A stretch of 64,000 nt of DNA from Glossina fuscipes. Its lineage: Eukaryota; Arthropoda; Insecta; Diptera; Glossinidae. The stretch spans positions 2,493,722 through 2,557,721 of the forward strand of contig NW_023998493.1 in NCBI RefSeq assembly GCF_014805625.2, given 5' to 3'. The first letter of the stretch is position 1. Each line of letters opens with the position of its first letter. The notes under the pieces are model-generated. The model searched no databases and was not told where the DNA came from. It worked only from the letters and a program-made list of their open reading frames with translations. Shown here piece by piece: positions 10,425 through 21,044 of this stretch. The position numbers and the translations under genes were made by a program.

Positions 10425-11010
10425 AGAAAGGGCTTTCAAGTTTGTATATCGTGGATTCATATTACATGAAGACTTGGACAGCGACGTAGAAATAAAAAGA
10501 AAAAAAGAAATGATAGATTAGCGCACACGATATATCAGATAATTTTAACAATCCGGGAAATGAGCTTCGCCTTGATTTTATGAAACGCTTCTTAGGGTCT
10601 GTGCTCTTATACGGAATCGTGGACATTGACAATCATTACAATGAGTAAACTGGAATTCTTTGAGATGTGGTCTTACCGTAGAGTTCTAAAAATATCATGG
10701 GCAAGGCACATATTCAGTGTTGAAGTCCCGAGAAGAATAAACTCTGAGCATCACTTATTAAAATGTATTAAAGGACAAAAGACTGCAGATGGTAGGTGGA
10801 GTGAAATATACTCTATCTCTATCTGCTCTATAATACGCACTTAATAGTGAAAGGTTGTATCGAAGGGCGTAGCGTCTTAGGTGCGAAGCAATTGCCATGG
10901 TTGCATAATATTCAAAACTGGACAGAGCTGTGAACCATCGGTGAAATTATGCACACAGCAAGGAACTGTGAAGATTTTTGGGCTTACTTAACAGTAATGG
11001 ATAGGCTGTA
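10425..11010 (+). mobile_element. Non-LTR reverse transcriptase C-terminal remnant (second type)
   Basis: In successive + frames the sequence encodes FVYRGFILHEDLDSDVEIKR, then RFLGSVLLYGIV, then FFEMWSYRRVLKISWARHI with VEVPRRI. After a further frame change come IEGRSVLGAKQLPWLHNIQ and a final ARNCEDFWAY. This order is characteristic of the C-terminal third of insect and schistosome 'endonuclease-reverse transcriptase' non-LTR proteins: the YLGS...DVEIKRR block, LLYGSETWTL, FEMW.YRR.L.ISW and GRRKLSWLRNIR...TARNREEF. Stops and frameshifts interrupt it, and neither RT core nor endonuclease is present upstream. It differs in sequence from copies A and B. The clade is not resolved. Fossil fragment. 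Confidence 0.8.
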
Positions 11011-12317
11011 AAACAAAACAAGTTTTCCAGAGAGGTGTTGCTATTACAATAATATGTAAAATATTATTTGGCTGCGGCGCTAGGTCATATATTTTTTCGA
11101 ATTCGCCATCAACAATAACCATAATTGTTCGTTGACGATTTGTGGTAGACAAAAATATTCTGCAAAAATACGTTTGCCGATCGCAACTTTTTTCAACAAG
11201 AAACTTGATTTGTCAATCCTGAAAGCTTATTCATTATTTATTTTTTCGGGCACGCCCAACTTTCTTACAATCCAAATATATATATTTATATTAACGGGGT
11301 CACCATTAATTTTCTGCTTAAAACTATCATTCATCTTCTCAAAGGCAAAAATAGGGTAAAGTCAAACTACTGAAATTTTCTTATATCCTCTTCGGCTTTT
11401 TATTTAATCTCTATTCATTTTGTGAAGATTACCTATTACTACCTATTCCTTAAAATGAATATTAGTGTTTTCTTATTACTTTCCTAAAGAACAAACATAG
11501 CTATTAGCGATTCGTTTTCTTTCTCCTTGATTTACAGTAATAGATAATTAAGGAAGTTTTAAACTTTCATTACAAGCAAACCAAATTTATTGCGTTTGGC
11601 TTTGCACAAAAACTAAATTAAAAGTAATGTAAATGTAAAGGCAATGTTCGGTTTTTGGAGATTTATGTGAAATGGTTCATCCTTTTAATAGCTTTCGATA
11701 TTTTTCTAAAGATTCTCTTATGGCTAATAATAGGTGAAGGCAAGACTAACAGTGTGAGAGTGCGTTAAGCTACAACAAGGAGCAGAGAAATTATTTTAAT
11801 CACAGAAAACACTTTACATTTTCTAGCATTTGTGTGGCTGTGTTTTTTAATAGATTTTGTAAATAAATCTTTGTTTTCTTAGATGCAACTGTACGAAAAA
11901 ATTTTTAAATTGTTTTTATTTGCTTAAACTTACTACCCTACAGGGAAATTAGATTCTATAGGACCCAAAAAAAAATTTTTTTTAAATAATAAAATCAAAA
12001 AAAATGCATCGTCAGCTCTTTTTCTGAAACGTAAACTAATGACTAACCAGAGCAAACTATTTGTGTTTTCTAATTATAAGAATTTCTAAACATACGCCTT
12101 TTGAGCACCAAAGTCCCGGGGTTGCTTTGTTTCCACACTTCAGTTCAGTTTATGTTCTCTATATGTGTATACACTTTTTTAATGATAAGTTTAAATATTT
12201 TCTTAGTACTTTCTATATATATTTCCCATTATTCACATCTGTCTATATAGGTCTTATTATGCTGCCAGTATTACTCTCGTACGCATAGGTCTCTGCATTA
12301 TCTTACATTACCTCATG

Positions 12318-12364
12318 CAAATATATATATATCATGCAAATATAATATATATATATATATATAT
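12318..12364. repeat. Duplicated CATGCAAATATA unit with TA microsatellite
   Basis: CATGCAAATATATATATAT is followed immediately by a second CATGCAAATATA and a run of about 10 TA dinucleotides. Confidence 0.85.
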
Positions 12365-13048
12365 CTTATGTTTTCTTATACACATATTATTGTAATACTT
12401 TATCCTTTTGCATATATCAATTTGTTTATGCCCTTTATATATACATTTTCTTTTTTCTTATTCTATGTAAATATACATATAATATATATATATACTTTTA
12501 GTAAATTACCAGATTATAGGAAGGGTACTATAATATCTTCTTCTTGTGCAAATCAGAAACCGAAGATTCGCAGTGTGTAACAAAGGTTCATTGTAAACTT
12601 CTTGAACTCTAAGTTCATAAATTACTTGAATATAAATGGGTACAGATATATACATATATATAAATGTTATACGTGTTATCACGTCCGCCACTTAACTGGA
12701 ACCAAGATTAATCCTCGTAAGTTTTAAATTAATTATCTTGTGTAATTTTATATCTCGTCAAGAGGAAAAATATTATTGGATTATCTCCTTCTTCAAAGGA
12801 TTGCAAGATGATACGCCGTATGTGTCGTATGAAACAGATGAAAATTGCGAAAATAAGAGAAGTTGCTAAACGAGTAGATTAATAATTTAGTTACAAATAT
12901 TGACGACAAACTTTAAGAGCGCTGCGATCATGAAGATGCATACAATTTGCGAAGTGTGGAATAGCGAATATAAGCGCGAATTGTCGCACAGACAAATGAT
13001 ATGTGATACGATTTTCAACCAAAAATTACAACACGCTTACGTTCGATC

Positions 13049-13070
13049 GTATTATAATATATTATAATAC
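13049..13070. repeat. 22-bp perfect palindrome
   Basis: The 22 bases beginning GTATTATAATA are their own reverse complement with no spacer. The composition is AT only apart from the end bases, so it may be chance in this AT-rich DNA. Confidence 0.9.
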
Positions 13071-13314
13071 AACTAGACGGGAAACTGACAGTTTATCAAA
13101 TCGAAAACATATCAAATAGTCTCGAGTAGTAACGCCGACCTCTGGCCAACTTTTCGCATTGAGTTATGTTTGTGGCCATAACGATCGTTAATTTCTGTAT
13201 ATATACATTTCAAACAAGCGGTTTCGCAGCACTTTTTAACTTAGCGATATTTTTGCTTGGACTTCGTTTATTGTTCTCAAAAGCTTGCAGTCAATACTCT
13301 CTTTTTATAACCAT

Positions 13315-13648
13315 CACCGAAAGATCAGGGGTACATTCATTTTGTCAAAACGTTTGCAACGTCGAGAAGGGGGCATCGGAGACTCTACAGGGTGTATATT
13401 CTTGATCAGCATTAAATTATAAATCGATTTAAGCATATGCGTCTGTGTAAAGTTTGTTACAAACATTCTCCCGGCCGTAAAAATGAAGCTATCGACATCA
13501 AATTTAGCAGAAAAGTTCTTGCACACACGCCCACAGAATCACGTCAAGTGAGAATATCTCTGTTTTCAAAACCAATAAAAAATTGGGTTTTCGTCCATTG
13601 CTCATAAGAGGATTCTACCACAACCGAATATAATTTTATTACTTGTTA
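13315..13648 (+). repeat. CCGTC-core dispersed repeat, copy 2
   Basis: Starts TATAACCATCACCGAAAGAT and contains GTCAAAACGTTTGCAACG, TATTCTTGATCAGCATTAAA, ATCGATTTAAGCATATGCGT and ACATTCTCCCGGCCGTAAAA. It ends CCGAATATAATTTTATTACT and TGTTAC. The Pyr-rich CCGTC repeat itself is reduced to GCGTCTGTG here. Block order matches copies 1, 3 and 5. No coding capacity. Confidence 0.8.
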
Positions 13649-14585
13649 CGGTTTTGATATTAGGATATAAACAAGTTTTTAAATATCAGCTTTAGAATTG
13701 TGTCTTTGTTTAGTTTATTAATTTCAAAATGGAGGATAATTGCGTTCATTAGGAAGGAAGGATGGTTTTGACTTCCTTTGAAGTACGACAACCGTAATTA
13801 AGATGCCGAAGGTTATTTATCTTTTACCGAGAAAACTTAAGCCACTTTTCGGTTTCTTTTAGTGATGGTTTGACTGAAAAACTTGTTATAACGGCTGAGA
13901 AATAGTTTTTTAAAAAATTTTTGCAAATTTTATTATCATTTTCATCAAAATCATCAGACAGCTAGAAAAGAAGAAGTCGATGTCACAATTTCTCGTCCTT
14001 TATTACCATTTCATAAAATTATTATAAGGTTAAGTAGATGTCAATATTGTTTTGTTCTCTCTTCAAGCTTACATGTTGTGACGCGCAAAGCCGGCCATTC
14101 CTAATTTTATCGACCACAACACAATGACCACCTGAATTATATGGTTTGAATAGCTACATTATTTAATTTCATTTTATATATTATCATTATACTTACGTCT
14201 AGTTATATATAATTACCTCACTATATATATAATTACCTCACTAATGTTTGTAAGTATATATAGGCATATACCTATATATGTTTTATAAACTTGTGTTTAT
14301 ATATTATAAAACATGACTACGTCCTTAAACCATGTAGATCATTTGTGTTTGAAACAGCAAACACTTAGTTGTAACACACAGAGAGCTTTTTACTTTCGTA
14401 AAGGATTAAATGGTACCTTTCGTAGAGCTGCCAAATCAACAAGAGAGCAACCATCTTTTTAAGAATAATGGATGAATGAGTTGTGAAGCGAGTTGTAAAG
14501 ATGGTTTGATTAATAAAGCAATCATTAATATTCAATTACTGTTGTATAATAAGTATAAATAAGCATGATTAGACATCCAAGCTTC
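13649..14585. other. AT-rich region without a gene
   Basis: Contains a roughly 20-bp tandem pair, TATATATAATTACCTCACTA-like, at 14203-14243 and small inverted repeats around TATATAGG...CCTATATA (14260-14281). No coding signal was found. Confidence 0.6.
14203..14243. repeat. Tandem pair of about 20 bp
   Basis: The phrase TATATATAATTACCTCACT occurs twice back to back with small differences at the junction. Confidence 0.75.
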
Positions 14586-15110
14586 ATAATATGTTGCCTG
14601 CACTATGCGTAAAACTACACCCGATATTAAGTCCCCGTATATCGCTAAATTATGCGTCAGCCAGCAATCCTCGCTGGCAAAGTGTAAATACCGCAGTAAA
14701 CCAGCCATATAGAGAGACGATCTTTAGCCGTACTAATCCTAGTCTTACTTTTAAGCACAGAAGGACAAGGATCCTTTTCTTTGGGCTCCAACGGTGATGC
14801 TTTTGATTGGCTTCTGCTCCTTGCACTCATCGTTGGCCTCGCTTCGAGGATAGTATAGAAGAAGACTAGGAGACCGAGGAAAGGCGTTTTCACTCTAAGA
14901 GTGAGCACTTACCGCATGCTGCGGGGACATAGCGGATATTAGAATAATCATTTTGTATTATGCGAATAAAATCGAGGTTAAGTGCAACGAAGAAGGTGTT
15001 TCAATTAATGACGCAGGCGACGGACAACACTCTCCGTAATATAAATTTCTGGTAACGTGGATCCGTGGCGTGTCTGCGCTGACTCGCGCAACATTAGTTT
15101 TCAAATTTAC
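14586..15110. other. GC-richer island, unidentified
   Basis: This stretch is visibly richer in G+C than its flanks. The minus strand is open at 14908-14657 for 83 codons with a Ser/Arg/Lys-rich composition (MSARSRSQSKASPLEPKEK), and the + strand is open at 14591-14797 in another frame. A further GC-rich block lies at about 15015-15105 (GACGCAGGCGACGGACAACA). It could be a degraded mobile-element coding region, an exon cluster or a regulatory island. I see no motif that decides this, and no splice sites fit clearly. Confidence 0.35.
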
Positions 15111-16801
15111 AATGTTATGTTTTTCTATGTTATGTTTTCATGTAATAAAAAGATAAATTTTCAATAATACACCGTTAATTTTCGATTATAGATTTGCCAA
15201 GGAATCAATTAATTGAATTATCGAATAGTTTCAAATTGTGATAAGTAGAAGTCTTTATAAACAAATAATAATTCTCAAATGAAGTTGAGCGTTAAGCACA
15301 GTAAGACATAAAGTATGCGCAGAATAAGAAGAATAAGCTTTCAATTAAATATTAAGGTTTAACTACGGTAAGGCTTGATCCAATTGTTTCAGTTTCTTTT
15401 ATAGATTCTTTATTGCACCGATTTGAAACCTTTTTTTACACTTTTTTCAAAGCAGTGTAAGTAGTTAAAAAACTCGCTCTTTTTGAAGGGAATTTCGATC
15501 GTTAGTACCAGACGTCGTTCTTGCTTCGTGAAAATATATTCCACCACCCAAATATAAAAAATGTTCATAAAATATTGGAAGCTCCACAATCGTCTTACGG
15601 GTCTCTTTCAAATCCTCCCATTACTTTAGCGGTAAGCATACGCTTTTCACAAATTATGAACATTCTAAACTTTTCTCCCAATTTTTATTGATTTTCAACG
15701 AAATGTATCCCTTTTGCTTGATGTATGACAGTGGAAAGCAAGCTCATGACAACTTTTTATCATTATGAATCCAGTAGACGTGACTTTGACGGAAATCAAA
15801 TATGAAGAAAGTGGACAGATGGTTTTTCAAAAGTCATTTTCATTGCTATTATACCGATTACGGAGGTACGTTAGATTTTTCCAAGGCTTACAGGGTATAG
15901 AAACATGCGTTGCAATTTCCGGAAGATATATATATATCGCTGGTCAATGTAAACCTTGGTATCAAATTTGTTAACTCTTTCACCATAAAGCGTGTGTTTG
16001 AGCTGGAAAAATAAACTTGGTTTTAAATTTTTCGCTTTTGTCTTTTTCTTCAGTTCCATTACTCTCTGTATCCATCAATAATTAGGCAAGAAGAACTAAT
16101 TTTCCTTTTCCTTCCAAGCTACGGGTTCAAATATTTAAGAAGTTTGATATATAATAGCGAGAAGAAAGCATAACTCAAAGATGAAAGAAGACTAAGTAGA
16201 CATAGTATTAGGCTCTGCCAGATTCTTTAAGAATATAGTTGAAATTTTTGCAATGAGCATTATACGTTATGATATTATGTGTGATACAATATTTTGCATG
16301 CGACATATTGTGTATGCAATGTTGATATCAATTAAGAGAATCAGCCTAAGCCGAAATAGTCATTTCCTATTTGTTATTTCATAAGTGGAAATTTCTAAAT
16401 TTTTTAAACAGATTTTCTACGGAAATACATTCAAACTTATTAGTTTGCATGCATTAAAATATATGCAAAATTAATAAGTGCACATGCTTTACGTCATATA
16501 TTACCCAGTTTCACTTTTACTCGGCACGAAGTATTCTTTGATTTTCATTAGACGACATTACGATGCAGGCTCCTTGACGTTTCGTAATTAGTTAACTTTT
16601 TTTACAATTCTTCAAATCAACTACGAGGTAATCGCCTCCATCTACCTTTTAGTTAACATCCGTTCGCGACGACGCCAAAAGTTGATAATCGTATTCATAT
16701 CTCTGTATGAGTTTAATTATCGCTCATAATTGTTTTCATTTATGTTGTACGAAAAAAGAAAGAACAGGATTTGCGGCTGTTAAAATCCGAAAAATAATAG
16801 C
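15111..16801. other. AT-rich region without a recognised gene
   Basis: Begins with an imperfect duplication of ATGTTATGTTTT at 15111-15140. A donor-like GCGGTAAGCA occurs at about 15628-15640 without a matching open exon. A GC-richer patch near 16625-16690 (TCCGTTCGCGACGACGCC) has no feature I can name. Confidence 0.5.
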
Positions 16802-16804
16802 TGA

Positions 16805-17128
16805 CTCTTCGGCCGGCAGAAGTGCGCAGAGGTCGTAAAAAAGAGATTTATAACTTTTACAAAGATTTTATCAAATAAAACCATAATTTTTAAAAAAATT
16901 AATAAAGTTATAGACACATCTACGGCTCAAGTTCTAAAAGATCGCAAAATGACACCTAGCAATGAAACAGTAAGTAAAAATGAAACGTCAAGTGAGAGAA
17001 ATTATACATCGGAAGTGCAGTCTATTTTTACTTTCTTAGACTTCTCTAGCTACGCATTAAGAATACATGCCTTCTTCCTTCTTACAAAGCGAAATGGATT
17101 TCGTGAATATGTGTTTTATTATCATAAG
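16805..17128 (+). CDS. Candidate first coding exon with strong donor (partial CDS)
   Basis: The + frame is open from a stop at 16802 to 17170. An ATG at 16949 lies in the sequence CAAAATG, matching the preferred fly start context, and the sequence CATAAG|GTAAGTG at 17123-17135 is a near-consensus donor exactly in phase 0 after 60 codons. The encoded peptide begins MTPSNETVSKNETSSERNY, with three N-x-S/T sequons (NET, NET, NYT) in the first 20 residues, and ends GFREYVFYYHK. If real, an extracellular or lumenal N-terminus is possible. The region 5' of the ATG is also open but A-rich, more like a leader. An internal GTAAGT at 16970 is a competing donor. No family is recognised. A 100-codon open frame can occur by chance in 64 kb, so the case rests on start context plus donor. 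Confidence 0.33.
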
Positions 17129-18004
17129 GTAAGTGTACCTATGGCAATTATAAATTTGGTTAATTTTTAGACGATAAAGATACATTCTTAAAAAAAATTT
17201 GAGTACAAAATTTGAATAGAAGTACGTAGCTCCTCTTAATATCACTTCGATTTGAAAGTCAAGATTTCTGTTGAATAGGTGGTTGGAGAAAACAAACACT
17301 TATCAAAAAATCTTGCCAAGTAATTAGTTAATTCTTACCAATTTTGCGCCATTGCAAAAAAAATATTTTTATTATTTTATTAAAAAAACAAGAAAAAAAT
17401 AAAAAAGAGAAGCATTTGGTTCGGGTTGCTACAGGAATAAAATTCGTTACGTACTTTTTGGTGAAGTAATCAAGAAAACTATCTTGGTCAAATAATACGC
17501 CTGAGAAGAGGAGATTCTTTGGAGAGGAGATAGATTGGTAGGGGATATATTAGCGGTTTCCCAAAAAAGCAAAGATAAATGAAACATGATTTTTTCTTAT
17601 ATGCTTGTAATTGCTGTTAAACTGTTTTATTGTTAAAGCCCAGGTGCTTCCCTATAATACTCATCATCTACGGTAAGCAGTTTAACGTTCTCTCATTAAA
17701 AATTAATTTAGTTCAATTTAATTACTTTTTCTACAAGAAAAAAAGCTATAAAAAAATTGTAAAATTGACATAATTTAAGAAGAAAAAAATATATAAAAAA
17801 AAAATCCCCTCTTCACAAGCAGGTTGTATGATCATTTAATGTTTTACTCTACATAAAATAACTCAACTTTTCAAACAGAACAAGCTTGATTTATGTAATC
17901 GTTTTTTGATCGAGAAGAAAAAAAACTATTGTATATATATAATTAAACTTAATTCGTGGTACATACTAATTTTTGTTATATATAAAAAAAAAAAAAAAAT
18001 TGAA
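17129..18004. other. Very AT-rich region without a gene
   Basis: Long A- and T-runs, including A-runs at 17797-17807 and 17986-17999. No coding, repeat-family or RNA signal is supported. Confidence 0.6.
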
Positions 18005-18240
18005 GCACAGTCCGTTTGGAATGATGTCGCCGGAAGCTCTATTATAATAGATCGAATGGCGTAGAAGGAATCCAAAACGTCTGTCGGCTTTTCCGTCTTG
18101 CCTCTGCTGCCCGTGATGCCTCACCAGCGTGTTCATTAACTTTTCAATTTTTCTATATCTATCTTTTCAACTCTTGATTACCTTGAGCACGCACGACTTT
18201 GAAATAATTTTTGGGGCAAATGTATTCAAGAAACGGTAAG
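18005..18240. other. GC-richer island with a strong donor-like site
   Basis: The block 18005-18140 is much richer in G+C than its surroundings. On the minus strand one frame is open across it for about 45 codons (RHHGQQRQDGKADRRFGFLL), and on the + strand a frame runs open from about 18121 to AAGAAACG|GTAAGTCG at 18229-18244, a good donor sequence. The two readings cannot both be coding. I recognise no protein family. It is a candidate exon or regulatory island. Confidence 0.3.
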
Positions 18241-19062
18241 TCGAACGAGAATAAGCCGGGGTAAAAACATGCGTGCGCTACTCAAAGCGTTTGTTTAAAA
18301 AAAATAATAACGCTATGTTGTACGTTACATTACTTCCCGTTTCCTAGAATTTTTAAACTTTACTTAAGTTACAACTGCTTTTAGTTTAAAACTTCTATTT
18401 AGTTCAGGCAATTATGGGAGAAATAATTGACAAAGCTCGCATAATAAATACGTACAACATTACGTATGTACAAGGTACGTAGAACATTATAAACTTATTA
18501 GCTTTCGTTTTATTTAGTTCACAACATTTTCTGCCTACAATTACAAGAAATAAAGTATGGACCGTTTTAATCGTCACAAAATAATATGAATTGGCAAAAA
18601 ACTAGTAGAAATTCCTAGTCTCGGGCAAAAATGGAAGCTCATCATATGGGTGGTTTAAAAAAATGTCAGACGAAATATAACTGGTTTAAACGTTTTATTT
18701 TATAAATTTATGTCTTTAGATTATGCAGCTTTAGAGCAAGTTTCCTCAAAACATGAGCTATAGCTCACGTTATACATAATAGCTGTTTTGCCTACGGGGA
18801 ATAAAAAAAGAAACGAAACGTATCGAACTGAATGCTGAATGTTTTTTGATACGGAAAGCAAGGCAGCAGGTCTGCAGCGAATTTGTAAAAGTGACATAAA
18901 TCCTAAATCTTGCATTTTATTTATATGTTTTACTTGGGTGGGATATTCCAACATTCACTGGAAAATATCTACTGCACATGTTATCAAGAAATAGTTTTTT
19001 GTTCTCTTATTACAACTCCTATGTTATGTTGTATGTACCACAAATAAACAAAAAAAAAAAAA
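18241..19062. other. AT-rich region without a gene
   Basis: A pair of TACGTA-containing direct repeats (CGTACAACATTACGTATGTA and similar, 18452-18485) is the only visible structure. Confidence 0.5.
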
Positions 19063-19400
19063 ATTTTTGTTTTGCAGACTCAGAACAGATGTGGCACATA
19101 TAGGAATCATTCTAAATATCTCAAATCTTGCTACAATACCCACGACAAACATTCGTGCAGATGTCAATTGGTTTGCCTCAAATGATTGGCATACAGGCCA
19201 CGAATTCACATAAAAGTGCGTTAACACAAAATGTAGAACATCAGCACAAATGGTTTCATATGTGTAACTTTCAGAAAAGCATGAAGGGAATGATGCCAAG
19301 GTCAATGTAGTTTTACTATGCTTTGAAAGATGTGTGATTAAACTTGAAAGGCGTTTACCATGTAAAAACGGAAAGAAAAAAGTGTTCAATTCCTCAATTT
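19063..19400 (+). pseudogene. Degenerate coding-like remnant, family unknown
   Basis: After a T-rich tract ending GTTTTGCAG (acceptor-like, AG at about 19075-19076), one + frame reads NIRADVNWFASNDWHTGHEF, stop, then KCVNTKCRTSAQMVSYV, stop, then EKHEGNDAKVNVVLLCFERC and on to a terminal stop near 19400. Two in-frame TAA codons interrupt about 105 otherwise continuous codons. The C-x4-C pair followed by a K-x2-G-x-DAKVN stretch faintly recalls the Cys pair and first residues of some insect Mutator-like transposase domains, but this is a weak memory-based resemblance. The minus strand is open over the same DNA for 121 codons and is probably the shadow. Confidence 0.25.
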
Positions 19401-19564
19401 AATTGGAAAACTCTTCAACACATAGAAAACTTAATAAATTTTTTGCAAACATTTTGCTAACATTCATTGTTCAAGTTTGAAATCTGGAAAACATTTAAAT
19501 ATATAAAATTCTACTTTTTTTTATTATTATTCCGCCTCACAATTTGGATTTTTGTTGGAGGACT

Positions 19565-19835
19565 GAGGATAGACCCAGAATTTCGTAAACGGATCAATTC
19601 AGAAATATTTCCTGAATCGATTTAAGCACGTTTGTACGCTCGCCTGCCTGATGTCTGTCTAGTATAACACTTGGTCAACCTACAATTGCCAACTTTCTGA
19701 CTATTTTGATAAAATTTGTACACCGAATTGTCCTAGCGTAAGAACACTTATGAGTGCGTATTGAATACTACCGTTTTCAAGACAAATCCTTATATACTTT
19801 CGTATTTTGAAAAAATTGTTATGGTTACGCTTTGT
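19565..19835 (+). repeat. CCGTC-core dispersed repeat, diverged copy
   Basis: Contains TTCCTGAATCGATTTAAGCA followed by CGCCTGCCTGATGTCTGTCT, and CTATTTTGATAAAATTTGTA as in the long-form copy at 6120-6150. Both ends are indistinct. Confidence 0.6.
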
Positions 19836-19861
19836 ATTATAATAATATCTCCTCACATTTC

Positions 19862-20455
19862 ACTTATTTATTTATTTACTTATACATGAAACTCAACAGA
19901 AATAAATTAATAGTCGAATTCAATTGGCTCTTAAAAGTAAATCTTATACTAATTAGTATTAAAAACTAGTAAAAAATCTATAAAGAGATGTAAAGAAAAG
20001 AAAAAAATAATGCTTAAACAAATAAATAATAATTCATGTATAAATGAAAAGAAAAAAAAAATCATGTACCCAGCTAGCACTAAGGCATACCCACAACCGG
20101 TACAGGTCCAAGGGTGCTAGTCAAGTCTCAAGCTATTGCAAACATGCAAAAGCTTGTAAACAACAGCAGTTAATTTTCGAATCATAGTCGTCAAATCGCG
20201 CGTATTATGCTTAGTTGTTTTGATGAACTTTAAAGATCCGATGTTGGGATTAAGTGGTAGACATAATTTATATTTCTGCAAACAACTCTGAAAGGATTTA
20301 AGCTTATAACTGTATTTACATTGACTCAGTTTGATGATCATAAAGTGGCTAGAGAAGCGGTTAGTGTTATTACAGCTTATCTAACCAAGTTATGTGAACA
20401 AATGGGTAGTAACTTTAATTAACTTAATTAAGAAGGGCACACCAAGGAGAATTTT
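19862..20455 (-). mobile_element. Non-LTR retrotransposon 3' fragment, copy B
   Basis: This is a second copy of the element at 1828-2722 in the same orientation. Shared segments include ATTTGTGTTTCAG-like RT-tail sequence, GCAAACAACTCTGAA, GTGGCTAGAGAAGCGGTTAG and TTAATTTTCGAATC. On the minus strand a short open frame (20341-20117) retains LSQCKYSYKL, equivalent to FRQCKYNYEL in copy A. The 3' end on the minus strand is a short TAAA microsatellite (plus-strand 19862-19879), typical of LINEs that end in simple repeats rather than long poly(A). Similarity to copy A stops near 20455, so this copy is more severely 5' truncated. It is non-functional. Confidence 0.87.
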
Positions 20456-21044
20456 ATATTACGATCGAATCTAATTATACTTTGTAACGCGATAATATCT
20501 ATATATGTATATCCATTGTTATAGCGGTTCCTATTGTAAAGATTGAAAATTTTTTCGTTGTGGGAATTTTCTTTATCTTCTTGTTGCGTGCCGGGGTGAT
20601 CCAGGCATATAAATCGGTAAACTTTATTCAATTCGAAAGTCGCTTTGTTTGACTAAAGGAAACCTTAGATATGTTTCTTAAATTCATAAGTCCTACTGAT
20701 CTATGCGGCTCCTATGTTCACCAAATTAGTAAAGCTTCCGGGAGAATTAAATTAAACTTATCCTGTCCTTAGCTGGACGTTCATCCACCAGTTTAACGCC
20801 TCAGTTCCACAATTTAGTCCTATCGTCCTCAATTAGTGTCTGCCCTAAACGGCTCCTCACGTTTACGTATTGCGCGGATGCTTACGAATTATTAAACGTC
20901 CATCCAGCACGACGACTTCAATCACACTGAGAGGAAATGCCCCTGACCTCTACATCTATTTGTGACCATCGACGAATAATCAAACTCGCTGATATGCTTT
21001 TCAGATTTGATAACCACCCTGGCTCCCTGTAGTTTTATAATTAA
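20456..21044. other. GC-richer island, unidentified coding-like fragments
   Basis: Between about 20690 and 21030 the DNA is relatively GC-rich. The minus strand has an open frame near 21042-20915 (KLQGARVVIKSEKHISEFDY, ending RCRGQGHFLSV), which could continue after a one-base shift as VIEVVVLDGRLIIRKHPRN. This suggests a frameshifted pseudogene or element remnant, but no family is recognised. Confidence 0.3.

Larger units (their letters stand above)
11011..13314. other. AT-rich region with microsatellites
   Basis: No coding region is supported. It contains two ATGCAAAT-associated TA tracts (12318-12364), a third TA tract at about 12473-12495, and a 22-bp perfect palindrome at 13049-13070. 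The remaining sequence is unremarkable AT-rich DNA. Confidence 0.6.
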
